From NCBI GenBank assembly GCA_903854195.1, contig CAINVO010000037.1, forward strand, positions 1 to 41,723: a stretch of DNA of 41,723 nucleotides, given 5' to 3'. A program made the position numbers and the translations under genes. The DNA comes from an uncultured bacterium (GTDB lineage: Bacteria > Patescibacteriota > Minisyncoccia > Phycocordibacterales > CAINVO01). This document shows positions 8,990-19,757 of the stretch, in pieces. Position 1 is the first letter of the stretch; every line of letters starts with the position of its first letter. Below the pieces are notes generated by a model, which saw only the letters and a program-made list of their open reading frames with translations, was not told the DNA's origin and searched no databases.

Positions 8990-9199
8990 CTATCGTGAAA
9001 CGAAAGGCAATAGTGCCATAAAACGAGCGCGCTTGATGGCGTTGGCTAGTTTTCTCTGATTCTTTGCAGTAACACCTGTTCGCTTTCTTCCAAGCATACG
9101 TGCATGAGGATTTACAAACTTCTTCAAAAGATCCACATCCTTGTAGTCGATGTGCTCAATGTTGTTTTGAGAGAAGTAACATGATTTCTGGGTTTGCAT
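8990..9199 (-). CDS. rpsR: 30S ribosomal protein S18
   Basis: [51 protein letters not shown]. Confidence 0.97.
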   Translation of the reverse strand: MQTQKSCYFSQNNIEHIDYKDVDLLKKFVNPHARMLGRKRTGVTAKNQRKLANAIKRARFMALLPFVSR

Positions 9200-9263
9200 A
9201 ATTTTCTATTTATTTTAATAATTTTTATTTTTTAATCGGTCGATTTCTTACTTATTTAATATC

Positions 9264-9755
9264 TTAAAATGGAATATCTTCTGGGTTGATCTCTTCTTCT
9301 GGATACTCAATACTGTCGAGTGCCCCACTTCCCGAAGGACCAGCTGACTGATCATCGAAGGCAGGCTTTCCAGTCCCTGATGATGTGGCGCCCGTGCTTG
9401 GAGCAGCCCCTGGAGCCCCTGCTCCACCCGTTCTTGGACCAAACTGCACTCTATCAGCCACTATTTCAGTACGATAGTTTTTCTTGCCATCTGGACCATC
9501 CCAAGACCGTGTTTGCATTCGTCCTTCTACCAAAACTGATGCACCTTTGCGAAGGTATTGGGCAGCAGTTTCAGCCTGTCGTCCGAACACAACGATGTTG
9601 TGATAATCGGCACTCTCTTGTTTGGCACCATTCTTGTCTTTCCAAACACGGTTAGTGGCCAATGAAAAAGAAGTCACTTGAAAACCAGAAGGGAGAGATT
9701 TAAGTTCTGGATCTCTTGTTAAATTTCCTATAACAAGTGCTTTATTTAGATACAT
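9264..9755 (-). CDS. ssb: Single-stranded DNA-binding protein
   Basis: LNKALVIGNLTRDPELKSLPSG OB-fold; acidic C-terminal tip DIPF. Confidence 0.97.
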   Translation of the reverse strand: MYLNKALVIGNLTRDPELKSLPSGFQVTSFSLATNRVWKDKNGAKQESADYHNIVVFGRQAETAAQYLRKGASVLVEGRMQTRSWDGPDGKKNYRTEIVADRVQFGPRTGGAGAPGAAPSTGATSSGTGKPAFDDQSAGPSGSGALDSIEYPEEEINPEDIPF

Positions 9756-9781
9756 ATTTATATTGCGAGATTAGCTAATAA

Positions 9782-10357
9782 CTAGTTAATAACAAGATCC
9801 TCAATTGTCTTGTCGATCTCGGCTTCTGTCATTGGAGATGTTTCAGGTACTGCATCTACTGTTTCTGTTGTTTCAACTGCTTCGGTAACGACCGCTGCGT
9901 CAGTTGATTCCTCTGAATCAGCATCAGTTTTTGATTTTCGAACAATACCCTTTCCATGACTCTGCACAACCTTGTTTCCGTAAAGAGTATTTTCTTTTAC
10001 TGTCTTAATAATAAGGTATCTTAGAACAATATCACTAAGATCAAGCTGCTTTTTTAGATTTTCAATTGATTCAGCTTCTGCTTCAAATTTTACCCAACCA
10101 AAATAAGCTCGATCATATTCATGATTTACAGTTTTGAGTTTTTTTGTGATTGAGTAGGCCAAAACAATTGACTTTGGAAAATCTTCTGAAATAAATGTTC
10201 CATTTATTTTCTCAATTTGTGACTTTAGATTTGAAAATTCAACAGCCACACTTTCCTCAGGAAGTGTTGGTACGAAATGAAAGCCGAGCTCGTATACTTT
10301 TGAATTTGTATCTTCGCTGCTATTTAACGTGTTTTCTGTTGTTTTTTCTTTAGACAT
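9782..10357 (-). CDS. rpsF: 30S ribosomal protein S6
   Basis: YELGFHFVPTLPEE... family pattern and canonical rpsF-ssb-rpsR order; C-terminal acidic extension. Confidence 0.9.
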   Translation of the reverse strand: MSKEKTTENTLNSSEDTNSKVYELGFHFVPTLPEESVAVEFSNLKSQIEKINGTFISEDFPKSIVLAYSITKKLKTVNHEYDRAYFGWVKFEAEAESIENLKKQLDLSDIVLRYLIIKTVKENTLYGNKVVQSHGKGIVRKSKTDADSEESTDAAVVTEAVETTETVDAVPETSPMTEAEIDKTIEDLVIN

Positions 10358-10495
10358 GTTCTAGAGACTACCATACTAGCCATATTTATGCAAGATTTTA
10401 ATACCTACTAGGTACCAATATGCCGGGAAAACAACCTCCAATGGGACCAAAACTGAAGGTATTGGGTGAAATTTAGGCTCAAATCTACATCTCAA

Positions 10496-11323
10496 CTATA
10501 TCCCGAACAACCTTTTTGAGTTCTTGAGGAGCTGTATTTTGACAGTATCCAGGTCTAAATCCTTTATTTCAGCCATTTTTTTGGCCACTTCTACCACATA
10601 CGAGGGTTCATTGCGCTCGCCTCGATAAGGCACCGGAGTGACAAAAGGGGCATCTGTTTCGATATGTAGAGACTCCAGAGGGACATATTTAATAAGCTCA
10701 TCGTATTGACGGGCAAAAGTGATCACGCCAGTGAAAGACAAGGTGAAGCCGATTTTTAAGAATGCCTTAGCCTCGTCGAGGGTACCCGCGAAGAAGTGAG
10801 CATTCCCCCTCAATTTTGCACCATACATGTTGAAATATTCATCAAGAATTTCTAAAATCTCTCTATAGGCGTCTCTAGCGTGAATCATCAAGGGTTTATT
10901 GTATTTTATCGCCAAATCAATCTGCTTCTTAAAAAGTTCCTTCTGACGTTTCTTTTCATTCTCAAAACCCTCTTGCTCTATTTCATTGTTGGCAAGCTTT
11001 TTTGTAAGTCTAAAAAAATCTAGACCACATTCCCCTATTGCGACAATTTTTGGATGTTGTAGCAATTTTTCATATTCTACTTGATCGAATGATTCCGTAG
11101 CATTGTCTTCCGGGTGTTGACCTATACAGGCATAAAGATTTGAATATTTTTCTGCAAGCTGAACCGCCCTACGAGAGCTTTCTAAATCTGTACCTACGGT
11201 AATAGTGGCCACCTTAGAAATTTCCATACGTTCTAAAAGGTCATTAAAATCTGCCTCATAGTCTGGAAAATTCAAATGTGAGTGTATGTCTATGTATTCA
11301 ATTGGTTTTTTTTCTTGATCCAT
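10496..11323 (-). CDS. tatD: TatD family metal-dependent DNase
   Basis: YIDIHSHLNF, IGECGLDF, MIHARDA, LHIETDAPFVTPVPYRGERNEP. Confidence 0.95.
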   Translation of the reverse strand: MDQEKKPIEYIDIHSHLNFPDYEADFNDLLERMEISKVATITVGTDLESSRRAVQLAEKYSNLYACIGQHPEDNATESFDQVEYEKLLQHPKIVAIGECGLDFFRLTKKLANNEIEQEGFENEKKRQKELFKKQIDLAIKYNKPLMIHARDAYREILEILDEYFNMYGAKLRGNAHFFAGTLDEAKAFLKIGFTLSFTGVITFARQYDELIKYVPLESLHIETDAPFVTPVPYRGERNEPSYVVEVAKKMAEIKDLDLDTVKIQLLKNSKRLFGI

Positions 11324-11445
11324 TTTTTATATTACTTTATAGTTTTTTACCTTACATAGCTATTATAACAAACATTATTGTTGATTTTTTGAAATAATTA
11401 CTGTAGTTTACCCTATAGAGTACAACCAACCAAAAGGAGCTTACA

Positions 11446-12291
11446 TTGAAAAGATCTAGAAGAGGCCAGAGAAGGGACCCGAAAAAGGGACCCCTACCAC
11501 CAGAGGTGGTAAATTTTGCAAGGGGTTTAATAGAAAGTGGGGTTCACCCATCTTTCTTCAACAATTTTGCAAGCGCAGACGTTAGTCCCCACCACTTCAG
11601 AAGTTTTGAACTGGCACTTGCGCTGGCATCGCTCTGCAGAATTGCGGAAAGTGAATTGGACCATAGTTCATCTCACTTTAGACCAATCGCATTAGATTGG
11701 TATTTGGGAAAAGAAGAACCAAAAAATCACCTACTGGATTTCGACAGAAAACAACTTATCGAAATGAAGCAAGATTGTGTAGCAACCTACACAAATCAGC
11801 TTCAACCAAAACTTGATCCGACAAAAGTTTTTGTAATCAATTCAACGTTCCAAGAGGAAGGCATGAAACGCCTGCAGGATCTCTGTCATTACGGATTCAA
11901 GGATAATTATTTTCCTTCGTTTGAAGGAAATGAATATCTTCGAAAAAACCGCATTGGGCTTGGTCTCTCGCATGCATTGGAGGTGGCCAAAGAATTTTCA
12001 TTATGTCCCCTAACAAAGGTCAATGAAATCACACCAATTTGTGGACCCCGAAGTTTTGGACGTTCACTTTTTATCTTGATTGATTACTTGGCGTACACTG
12101 ACAAGCACGACACGGAGGGAACACCAACATTTGGGTGGCTCGAACTTCGCGTGATATCAAAGGAAAATTGTGGCGACAATAGACTTGCCATCAACCTACA
12201 CAACAACCTCAATCGGATTATCCCAAAAGATTCTCTGATTGCCGTTGCAAACATTCAATGGTTTAAAAATCCCAGACCCTCTGAATATTAA
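11446..12291 (+). CDS. Hypothetical protein (TTG start, strong SD AAGGAG)
   Basis: CCAAAAGGAGCTTACATTG; own terminator downstream; no family recognised. Confidence 0.7.
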   Translation: MKRSRRGQRRDPKKGPLPPEVVNFARGLIESGVHPSFFNNFASADVSPHHFRSFELALALASLCRIAESELDHSSSHFRPIALDWYLGKEEPKNHLLDFDRKQLIEMKQDCVATYTNQLQPKLDPTKVFVINSTFQEEGMKRLQDLCHYGFKDNYFPSFEGNEYLRKNRIGLGLSHALEVAKEFSLCPLTKVNEITPICGPRSFGRSLFILIDYLAYTDKHDTEGTPTFGWLELRVISKENCGDNRLAINLHNNLNRIIPKDSLIAVANIQWFKNPRPSEY

Positions 12292-12343
12292 AGGCTAGGA
12301 TCGCCCAAAAGTCAGTCTTAGTCTTACTTTTTAGCAAAAAACC

Positions 12344-12378
12344 AAACCCGCCGTAGCATTAGCTTGTGGCGGGTTTTT
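12344..12378. terminator. Bidirectional terminator
   Basis: AAACCCGCC-GTAGCATTAGCTTGT-GGCGGGTTTTT. Confidence 0.85.
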
Positions 12379-12405
12379 ATTATCTAAAATATTTTAATTT
12401 TATTA

Positions 12406-13893
12406 CTAGTCTTTTCTAACAAAAAGTGGGGTCTCGGGCATTTTATTATCTTTTACGTAACTTAAAATTTTTGCTGAGCTTTCAGGTAGGATTGTGAAAA
12501 GGGCAATTGCAATTGTCTCAAGATAAGCTAGAAGAATCCTAATCTCCCCTTCCCCTTTTTCTTTATCAACCTTTATTGTTTTGAATGGTTGTGTATCTTG
12601 TATAAGTTTGTCTGCCAAAGAGATCACCTCCCAAACTGCGTCTGCGGCAATTTGAATATTAAAATTTTCAAAACCTTTAGTTTGTTTTTCATGAAGGTTT
12701 TTTGCGATATCCGTTTGAGCAAATTTTTCTGAGGTTTCTGCATCTAGGGAAACTCCGTTTGATGTAGACATTCTCATAACACGCGAGACCAGGTTGCCGA
12801 GGCTGTTTGCCAAGTTTGCATTATAAGCTTCTTTCATTTTTTCTTTTGAAAAAGGTGTATCTTCAAAAGGAGCAAGTTCTCGCAAAACAAAATATCTAAG
12901 TGCATCTGTACCATACTCATCAACTATTTCTATAGGATCAATAACATTTCCAAGTGACTTTGACATCTTCACACCACCCTCTGCCGTCACAAATCCGTTC
13001 ACAATAATCCTTCTTGAGTTTGGAAGTCCTGCGCCGAGTAAAATCCCCTGCCAAATAACAGACTGAAATCGAGTGTTATCCTTTCCACAATACTGAGTAG
13101 GATCTCCATTTATCCAAAATTTTTCAAACGTATCAGTGTCTTCTGGCCAACCAAGTGTAGCAATATAACTAGTTAAAGCATCAAACCATACATACATTAC
13201 ATGGTTTGCATCCCCAGGCACCTCTATTCCCCAAGGCATTTTTGTTTTTAAACGAGAAATACTGAAATCCTGCAAACCTCGTGACACAAAAGCTTTCATT
13301 TCATTTAGACGCGAATCTGGAATCACCTGACAAGGACGGGCCTCATCTTCATATAGAGCCATTAATTTTTCTCCAAGCTCGGAAAGTTTAAAGAAATAAT
13401 TTTCTTCATCTATCAACTCAAGCTCTCGGGTTGGGTGAAGTGGGCACTTTCCATCAACAAGTTCTGAGTCGGTTTTTTCTTCCTCGCATCCAACACAATA
13501 TTTTGATTTATAATTTTTTTTATAAATAAAACCATTATCATTACATCTTTTCCATATTTCTTTTGCTGCCTTTATATGCTTTTCATCTGTTGTTCGGATA
13601 AAGTTTATTGGCACAGAACCTTCGCCTTCTGAAATACCAAGTTTTGGAAGCATGGTTTTAAAAAAGGCAGCATTCTCGTCTATATATTGCATCACATCCT
13701 TACCTTCCTTCTCAGCAGCTTCCCAAATCTTCATGCCGTGTTCATCGGTGCCAGTGTTAAAAAACACTTCACATCCTTGGAGTTTTTTGTATCTTGCAAC
13801 AACATCAGCACGCACAAACTCAAGAGCGTGACCCATATGAGGTTTTGCGTTTACGTACGGCAGAGTTGTTGTGATATAAAAAGTTTTACTCAT
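12406..13893 (-). CDS. metG: Methionyl-tRNA synthetase
   Basis: TTTLPYVNAKPHMGHALEFVRADV, CVGCEEEKTDSELVDGKCPLHP, KMSKSLGNVIDP. Confidence 0.98.
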   Translation of the reverse strand: MSKTFYITTTLPYVNAKPHMGHALEFVRADVVARYKKLQGCEVFFNTGTDEHGMKIWEAAEKEGKDVMQYIDENAAFFKTMLPKLGISEGEGSVPINFIRTTDEKHIKAAKEIWKRCNDNGFIYKKNYKSKYCVGCEEEKTDSELVDGKCPLHPTRELELIDEENYFFKLSELGEKLMALYEDEARPCQVIPDSRLNEMKAFVSRGLQDFSISRLKTKMPWGIEVPGDANHVMYVWFDALTSYIATLGWPEDTDTFEKFWINGDPTQYCGKDNTRFQSVIWQGILLGAGLPNSRRIIVNGFVTAEGGVKMSKSLGNVIDPIEIVDEYGTDALRYFVLRELAPFEDTPFSKEKMKEAYNANLANSLGNLVSRVMRMSTSNGVSLDAETSEKFAQTDIAKNLHEKQTKGFENFNIQIAADAVWEVISLADKLIQDTQPFKTIKVDKEKGEGEIRILLAYLETIAIALFTILPESSAKILSYVKDNKMPETPLFVRKD

Positions 13894-13941
13894 GAAAATT
13901 TTGATTTAATATTTAATTTAATATACTTTTATCTGTTCTAT

Positions 13942-15021
13942 TTATTCTCTAGTTTCTGGATCTATAGAAAAACGCTTTCTCTTTTCAACTTCCTCAATAT
14001 ATTCCATAAGAGCAACAGAAATTGGAACAGAAAGAATAACTCCAAGAAAACCCGCAAGCTTCCCTCCGGCAATTAAGGCAATTATCACAACCAGTGGTGG
14101 TACCCCGACAATCTTTTTTACAACCAAAGGATAGATAAGATTTGATTCAAACTGCTGAACAATCACATAAAGTGCTATGACCAAAAGGCCAAGTGTAATT
14201 CCCCCATCAATAAATCCAAGCATAAAAGCTGGAATACCAGCAAGAGTCATTCCAAAAATAGGTATGAGTTCAAAAGTTGCAGCAAGACATGCGAGCAAGA
14301 AAGGATGTTGAACATTCAAAATAACCAATCCAAAATAAATTAAGATACCTATAATTACACCGAGGAGTACCTGCCCTTGCATCCATCTACCAATTTTTAT
14401 TTCTGATTTTTTCCAAATATCAATAACAAATTTTTCATGCTTTAAAGGTGTGATAATTCCCAAAAATTCTGCGACCCCATCTTCCCTTACAGCTAAGTAA
14501 AAAGAAATTACGATTGCTATGACAAAGTTGAAAACCCCGCCAAATATATTTATCAATGTGTTCACAAAATCTCCAGAAAAACCTGACAACCAAACAACCA
14601 CCGAGCTAACTATGTCAGAGACTGACACATTGGCAGGGAGATTTGGAAAAAAACTTTGAATACTTCCATATGCCCCTATTTTTATAGGGCTCACAAGATC
14701 TATAGTTTTTATATACTGAGGCAAATTATTTAAAACACTAACAGTTTCACCAAGGAGTGGTGGTATCACAAAATAAAACAATACGACGAGTACTATGAGG
14801 ATAAAGAGATAGACAGTGACGACGGACAGAAGTCTCGGAAAATGTTTAGTTCTCAACCATTTTGAATAAGGCTCCACTACAGATGCAATAACAACTGCTG
14901 TAACTATAAGCAAAATGAGATCCCTAAGAATATATAAGAGGTAGATTAAAAAACCTACAGCTGCGATTTTGAAGATAGATCCTGCCGAAATCGATATATT
15001 TTCCTTTGTATTATGCTCCAT
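13942..15021 (-). CDS. AI-2E family transporter (PerM-like permease)
   Basis: Multiple TM segments; FELIPIFGMTLAGIPA; IYPLVVKKIVGVPPLVVIIALIAGGKLAGFLGVILSVPISV. Confidence 0.92.
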   Translation of the reverse strand: MEHNTKENISISAGSIFKIAAVGFLIYLLYILRDLILLIVTAVVIASVVEPYSKWLRTKHFPRLLSVVTVYLFILIVLVVLFYFVIPPLLGETVSVLNNLPQYIKTIDLVSPIKIGAYGSIQSFFPNLPANVSVSDIVSSVVVWLSGFSGDFVNTLINIFGGVFNFVIAIVISFYLAVREDGVAEFLGIITPLKHEKFVIDIWKKSEIKIGRWMQGQVLLGVIIGILIYFGLVILNVQHPFLLACLAATFELIPIFGMTLAGIPAFMLGFIDGGITLGLLVIALYVIVQQFESNLIYPLVVKKIVGVPPLVVIIALIAGGKLAGFLGVILSVPISVALMEYIEEVEKRKRFSIDPETRE

Positions 15022-15078
15022 AACACAAGCATATATCAGAAAACCACCATAAGCAACGATATTTTAAAATGGGCAATT

Positions 15079-16356
15079 TTATTTCAATTTAAGTAGTTTT
15101 TCAAACTTTGAATGCGTAGACTTTTTATGTGGACCAACAATACCTAGGTTCATGTTTTTTTCTATAAAAATCTGTCTGGCGAGCGTGCGTATTTCTTCCG
15201 CTGTCACTGCGCGGGTTTTTTCTTCTATATCTTTAGGTGACAATATTTCTTGGTTATATATTTCCTGAAAACCATAAAAATCAGAAAAATCATCCGAAGC
15301 TTCTAGACCAAGGTATAAAGATCCTATACGAAAATCTTTCGCTTTTTGCAGTTCTTCGTCAGAAATTAATTCCTCCTTAACTTTTTCTATTTCTTCCAAA
15401 ATTCCCGAAACTGCCTCACCTACTCTAGAATGTGATACACCTGAGGAAACATAAAATGCGCCAAAATCTTTAGACGAAGAAAAAGAGGCACTGATCGAAT
15501 AACAGATACCAAGATCACTTCTCATTTTTCTAAAAAGTCTTGAACTCATACCGTGACCAAGAACGGTTGCTAAGAGTCTAAGCGCCCATTTTCTTTCGTC
15601 ATATCTATCAAAGGCTCTAAAAATTAAGGCCATGGTTGTCTGGTCTGTTTTCTTTTCATGAACAATCAACTCTGGTTTCTTCTGGTTTTCTTTAGTTTTA
15701 GGTGGTGCTTTGATTTTACCGTCAGGAAGAGTGCTAAACATTTTTTCTATGTTCTTGATTGTTGAAGCCTCATCAAATTTACCCGAAACAACCACGACAG
15801 TATTTGAGGCAAAGTAATTAGCTTTTCGATATTTGAGAATATCTTTTTTTGTGAATTTTTCTATATTTTCTTTTGGACCAAGAACATTTCTTCCTGCAGG
15901 TTGGTCACCGTACATTTTTTTATCAATCGCCTCCCCTAGAAGCCTTCCTGGTTGGTCATTCTTTCTATTGATTTCCTCAAGTATCACACCCTTCTCTTTT
16001 TCAATTTCAGATTCAGGAAGTATTGGATGAAGATATAAATCGCTGACAAGTTCCAATGCATCTGTTAAATGTGAGTAATGTGTTTTTGCATAATAACCGG
16101 TATATTCTTCTGAGGTAAATGCATTATATTCACAACCAATTTTTTCAAAATCAAAACTTATTGCATATGAAGATGGTCGTCTTTCTGTACCCTTAAAACA
16201 CATATGTTCCAAAAAATGAGCTATGCCGTTTGTATCTTTAGTTTCATTAAATGACCCAGCTCCCACAAGGACCATAGCCGTAACCGTCTGATTTTCCTGC
16301 ATAGGTACGGTAATAATACGTAGGCCATTTTTTAAAACTTTTTTATTATATTTCAT
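15079..16356 (-). CDS. M16 family (insulinase/processing peptidase-like) metallopeptidase
   Basis: HFLEHMCFKGTERRPS (HxxEH inverse zinc motif); YTGYYAKTHYSH. Confidence 0.95.
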   Translation of the reverse strand: MKYNKKVLKNGLRIITVPMQENQTVTAMVLVGAGSFNETKDTNGIAHFLEHMCFKGTERRPSSYAISFDFEKIGCEYNAFTSEEYTGYYAKTHYSHLTDALELVSDLYLHPILPESEIEKEKGVILEEINRKNDQPGRLLGEAIDKKMYGDQPAGRNVLGPKENIEKFTKKDILKYRKANYFASNTVVVVSGKFDEASTIKNIEKMFSTLPDGKIKAPPKTKENQKKPELIVHEKKTDQTTMALIFRAFDRYDERKWALRLLATVLGHGMSSRLFRKMRSDLGICYSISASFSSSKDFGAFYVSSGVSHSRVGEAVSGILEEIEKVKEELISDEELQKAKDFRIGSLYLGLEASDDFSDFYGFQEIYNQEILSPKDIEEKTRAVTAEEIRTLARQIFIEKNMNLGIVGPHKKSTHSKFEKLLKLK

Positions 16357-16368
16357 ATTTTTTATTTC

Positions 16369-17580
16369 TTATTGTTTATCCTTTTTAGCGACTTTAGTTT
16401 TGACATCAATTTTTGATTTTTTAAAGGAATTTACGACAGCTCTAGCAACAGCTTTTGCCACCCTTCTATCAAAAGGGCTCGGTATAATATAATCTCTTTT
16501 AAGTTCACTCTTTTTTACAAGTAAAGCTATTGCATTTGCTGCAGAAATTTTCATCTCATTTGTAATTTGCGGTGCGCCAGAATCAAACACTCCACGAAAA
16601 ATACCCGGAAAAACCAAAACATTATTGATTTGATTTGGATAATCGGATCTGCCTGTTCCGAAAACAGCAATTTTAGTCTTCATGGCTTCTTCATAAGATA
16701 TTTCTGGAGCAGGGTTTGCCATCGCAAAGACAATTGGTTTGTCTGCCATCGTACTGACCCATTCTGACTTAAGAATGTTACTAGTTGATACGCCAATAAA
16801 AACATCAGAACCAATTAAAGCCAAATCTAAGCCACCTTGAACTTTAGACTTATTTGTTTTTTCAGCAATACTTTTTTTGTAAAAGTTAGTGTTTAAATCT
16901 TGCCGGCCAGAATGAAGAGTCCCCTTTCTGTCCAACATTATGATTTTTTCTTCTGGAGCACCAGCAATAATCAAAAGCTTTGTAATTGCCATCGCGGCAG
17001 AGCCGGCACCGTTCACAACAATTTTAATATTTTTTATATCCTTTTTAACAACTCTTAATGCATTAATAAGTCCAGCAAGCACCACTATAGCTGTGCCATG
17101 TTGATCATCATGAAAAACTGGAATATCTAATTCCTTCTTTAAACGTTCTTCGATATAAAAACAATTTGGGGCAGAAATATCTTCGAGGTTAATTCCGCCA
17201 AACGTTGGGGCTAATAATTTTACTGTTTCAATTATTTTTTCTGGATCTTGAGTATCGAGACAAATTGGGAAAGCATCCACCCCACCAAATTCTTTAAATA
17301 AAATAGCTTTGCCTTCCATTACAGGCATTGCAGCTTTCGGACCAATATTTCCAAGACCAAGCACAGCGCTACCATCAGTAACAATAGCCACGGTGTTTCC
17401 TCGAAGTGTGTGGGTATTTAATGCTTTTGGATTTTTTTTTATTAAAAGACAAACTTCTGCGACTCCCGGGGTGTAAGCAGTGGATAAGTCCTCCTTTGTT
17501 TTTAGAGGAACTTTAGATTTTACCTCTAATTTTCCTTTATATTTCTTATGTAGTGCTATAGATTTTTTTGAAAAATTCAT
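16369..17580 (-). CDS. NAD(P)-dependent malic enzyme
   Basis: [59 protein letters not shown]. Confidence 0.96.
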   Translation of the reverse strand: MNFSKKSIALHKKYKGKLEVKSKVPLKTKEDLSTAYTPGVAEVCLLIKKNPKALNTHTLRGNTVAIVTDGSAVLGLGNIGPKAAMPVMEGKAILFKEFGGVDAFPICLDTQDPEKIIETVKLLAPTFGGINLEDISAPNCFYIEERLKKELDIPVFHDDQHGTAIVVLAGLINALRVVKKDIKNIKIVVNGAGSAAMAITKLLIIAGAPEEKIIMLDRKGTLHSGRQDLNTNFYKKSIAEKTNKSKVQGGLDLALIGSDVFIGVSTSNILKSEWVSTMADKPIVFAMANPAPEISYEEAMKTKIAVFGTGRSDYPNQINNVLVFPGIFRGVFDSGAPQITNEMKISAANAIALLVKKSELKRDYIIPSPFDRRVAKAVARAVVNSFKKSKIDVKTKVAKKDKQ

Positions 17581-17609
17581 CTGACAAGTATATCATGAGT
17601 AAATAAAAG

Positions 17610-17636
17610 GCGGCGGGCTCTGAAAGAGCCCGCCGC
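17610..17636 (-). terminator. GC-rich intrinsic terminator
   Basis: GCGGCGGGCTC-TGAAA-GAGCCCGCCGC, T-rich flank on minus strand. Confidence 0.75.
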
Positions 17637-17672
17637 TTTAAATCTGACAGATCCATACAGATCTTCATTTTT

Positions 17673-18290
17673 CTACTGAACCTGACCAGGAATCTTGAAA
17701 TTGATCACCCGATCCCCGACTTGAGAGATGTAAAACCCCACCTTCGTCTCGAACCCAAAGAATTTTGATATTGGACCGGTTTCGTCCTTTACCTTAATTC
17801 TTAAACTTGCTGCGCCCTCGCAATAAAGAGACAATCCCCAGTTTTCAAAATCCAGAGACTTAAGGTTTTTTTCAAAAACAACCTTTCCCAGAGTACAGAG
17901 TTCTGATAGATTTGAACTATCCTCAATACTCAAGGTTAGGCTATTTGGTTTTCCCAAAATCCCTAATCTCCCCTCGGACATGTCGATGATCCTTTCAAGC
18001 TTTCCGGTTTCCCGATTTGCAAAAAAGTATGCAAAGATTTTTTCTTCTTTGAGATTTCCACCGATGATCATGTCGTCACGTTTGAATCCAAGAATATACC
18101 CAGCTGCAAGCAAGGCTTGAGACTTAAGTAAAATACTGAACACTGACGGGACAGAATCATAAAGGTGCGTATCAAGAGTAATCCTGTAGAAATCTGTATT
18201 CCTTAGGAAACTTCTCGGAAGTGAGTTCCGCGTAGGTCCACACCCCGCTCGAACATGAAACGGTAAAGGTCCATCACTAAACATAAACAA
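17673..18290 (-). CDS. Hypothetical protein with SD AGAAGGAG
   Basis: AGAAGGAGAATTTTGTTTATG upstream; no family recognised. Confidence 0.65.
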   Translation of the reverse strand: MFMFSDGPLPFHVRAGCGPTRNSLPRSFLRNTDFYRITLDTHLYDSVPSVFSILLKSQALLAAGYILGFKRDDMIIGGNLKEEKIFAYFFANRETGKLERIIDMSEGRLGILGKPNSLTLSIEDSSNLSELCTLGKVVFEKNLKSLDFENWGLSLYCEGAASLRIKVKDETGPISKFFGFETKVGFYISQVGDRVINFKIPGQVQ

Positions 18291-18315
18291 AATTCTCCTT
18301 CTGATTTATTTTTTC

Positions 18316-19740
18316 TTAGGCAATCAAAGCATCTTTCAAAAGATAGGTCAAGTCATGTAGTGGAATACGCTCTTGTACTCCAGTGTCACGATTGCGAACC
18401 GTTACTGTATCTTTATTTTCAGGATTTTCTCCGAGAGTATCGAAGTCAACTGTGATACAAAATGGTGTACCTATCTCATCTTGTCGGCGATATCTTTTTC
18501 CAATGTTTCCATTATCATCAAAAGCAATTCTTCCAGCGAGAACTGAATCTTTACGAAGACTGTTAAAAACATCGCGTGCCTTTTGAACTAGTTCTGGTTT
18601 ATTTTTTAACAATGGGAAAACTGCGGCCACAGTCGGCGCAACCTTAGGTGCAAATTTTAAATAAACACGAGGTTCTTCCCCTTCTTCTTTTGCAGGCTCC
18701 TCCATATAAGCGTCAGCAATTACTGCCAAAATCGTGCGCCCCACTCCAAACGAAGGCTCTATGCAATGCGGTACGATTCGAGCCCCTGCCTCCTCATCAA
18801 AATACGATAGGTCTACCTTTGACCCAGTGGCATGGCTTTTCAAATCAAAATCTGTTCTATAGGCAAGACCGTATAATTCTTTACGCCCGAAAGGAAAATC
18901 AAATTCAAAATCAATAGTTCTCTTTGAATAATGAGCTCTATCCCCATCCCCCACTTCAAGTTCATGAACTTTTTCAAGGTTGATGCCTAAGTCTTTTATA
19001 TAATTCCACATTTCTTCACGAAGTGATTCAAAATTTTCAGCCCAATTTTCTTCTTTCACAAAATATTCGATTTCCATTTGTTCTAACTCTCTCACGCGGA
19101 AAATAAAATCACGAGGAGCAATTTCATTTCTGAAAGCTTTACCAATCTGTGCCAAACCAAAAGGGAGCTTTGGATGAAAACTATCAACAACATTTTTAAA
19201 ATTAACGAACATACCTTGAGCCGTCTCTGGTCGAAGATACGAAATAGAAGAATCATCTTCAATAGCACCGATATGAGTCTTCAACATTAAATTAAACTGT
19301 CGAGCATCCCCTAGCTGATTACCATCAGGACTTTTAATTTTTTTCTCTTTAAGAAGATTGTCCATATCTTCAAGACTCATCCCCTTTGGATCAACACCAT
19401 TGGCTTCTAGTAAATGATCTACTCTATAACGCTTCTTTGTTTTTAAGTCCTCAACTAGAGGATCAGCAAAACCGGCAACATGTCCGGTAGATTTCCAGAC
19501 TTCTTGATTCATTAGAATGGCTGCACTTATTCCGTACATGTCTTCCCTATCTGTCACAAAACGTTTCCACCAAAGATTCTGGATATTATTTTTTAGTTCA
19601 ACTCCAAGTGGACCGTAATCCCAAGTACCTGCAAGGCCTCCGTAAATTTCTGAACCTTGATATATAAAACCTCGACGTTTACAAAGAGAAATTATTTTTT
19701 CCATTGTGTTATCTTTTGCTGAATTGTTTTTGTTTTCCAT
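18316..19740 (-). CDS. glyS: Glycyl-tRNA synthetase (alpha2 type)
   Basis: KRRGFIYQGSEIYGGLAGTWDYGPLGVELKNNI, RPETAQGMFVNFKN, GVGRTILAV. Confidence 0.97.
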   Translation of the reverse strand: MENKNNSAKDNTMEKIISLCKRRGFIYQGSEIYGGLAGTWDYGPLGVELKNNIQNLWWKRFVTDREDMYGISAAILMNQEVWKSTGHVAGFADPLVEDLKTKKRYRVDHLLEANGVDPKGMSLEDMDNLLKEKKIKSPDGNQLGDARQFNLMLKTHIGAIEDDSSISYLRPETAQGMFVNFKNVVDSFHPKLPFGLAQIGKAFRNEIAPRDFIFRVRELEQMEIEYFVKEENWAENFESLREEMWNYIKDLGINLEKVHELEVGDGDRAHYSKRTIDFEFDFPFGRKELYGLAYRTDFDLKSHATGSKVDLSYFDEEAGARIVPHCIEPSFGVGRTILAVIADAYMEEPAKEEGEEPRVYLKFAPKVAPTVAAVFPLLKNKPELVQKARDVFNSLRKDSVLAGRIAFDDNGNIGKRYRRQDEIGTPFCITVDFDTLGENPENKDTVTVRNRDTGVQERIPLHDLTYLLKDALIA

Positions 19741-19757
19741 TCTGTTTTCTTTATTTA

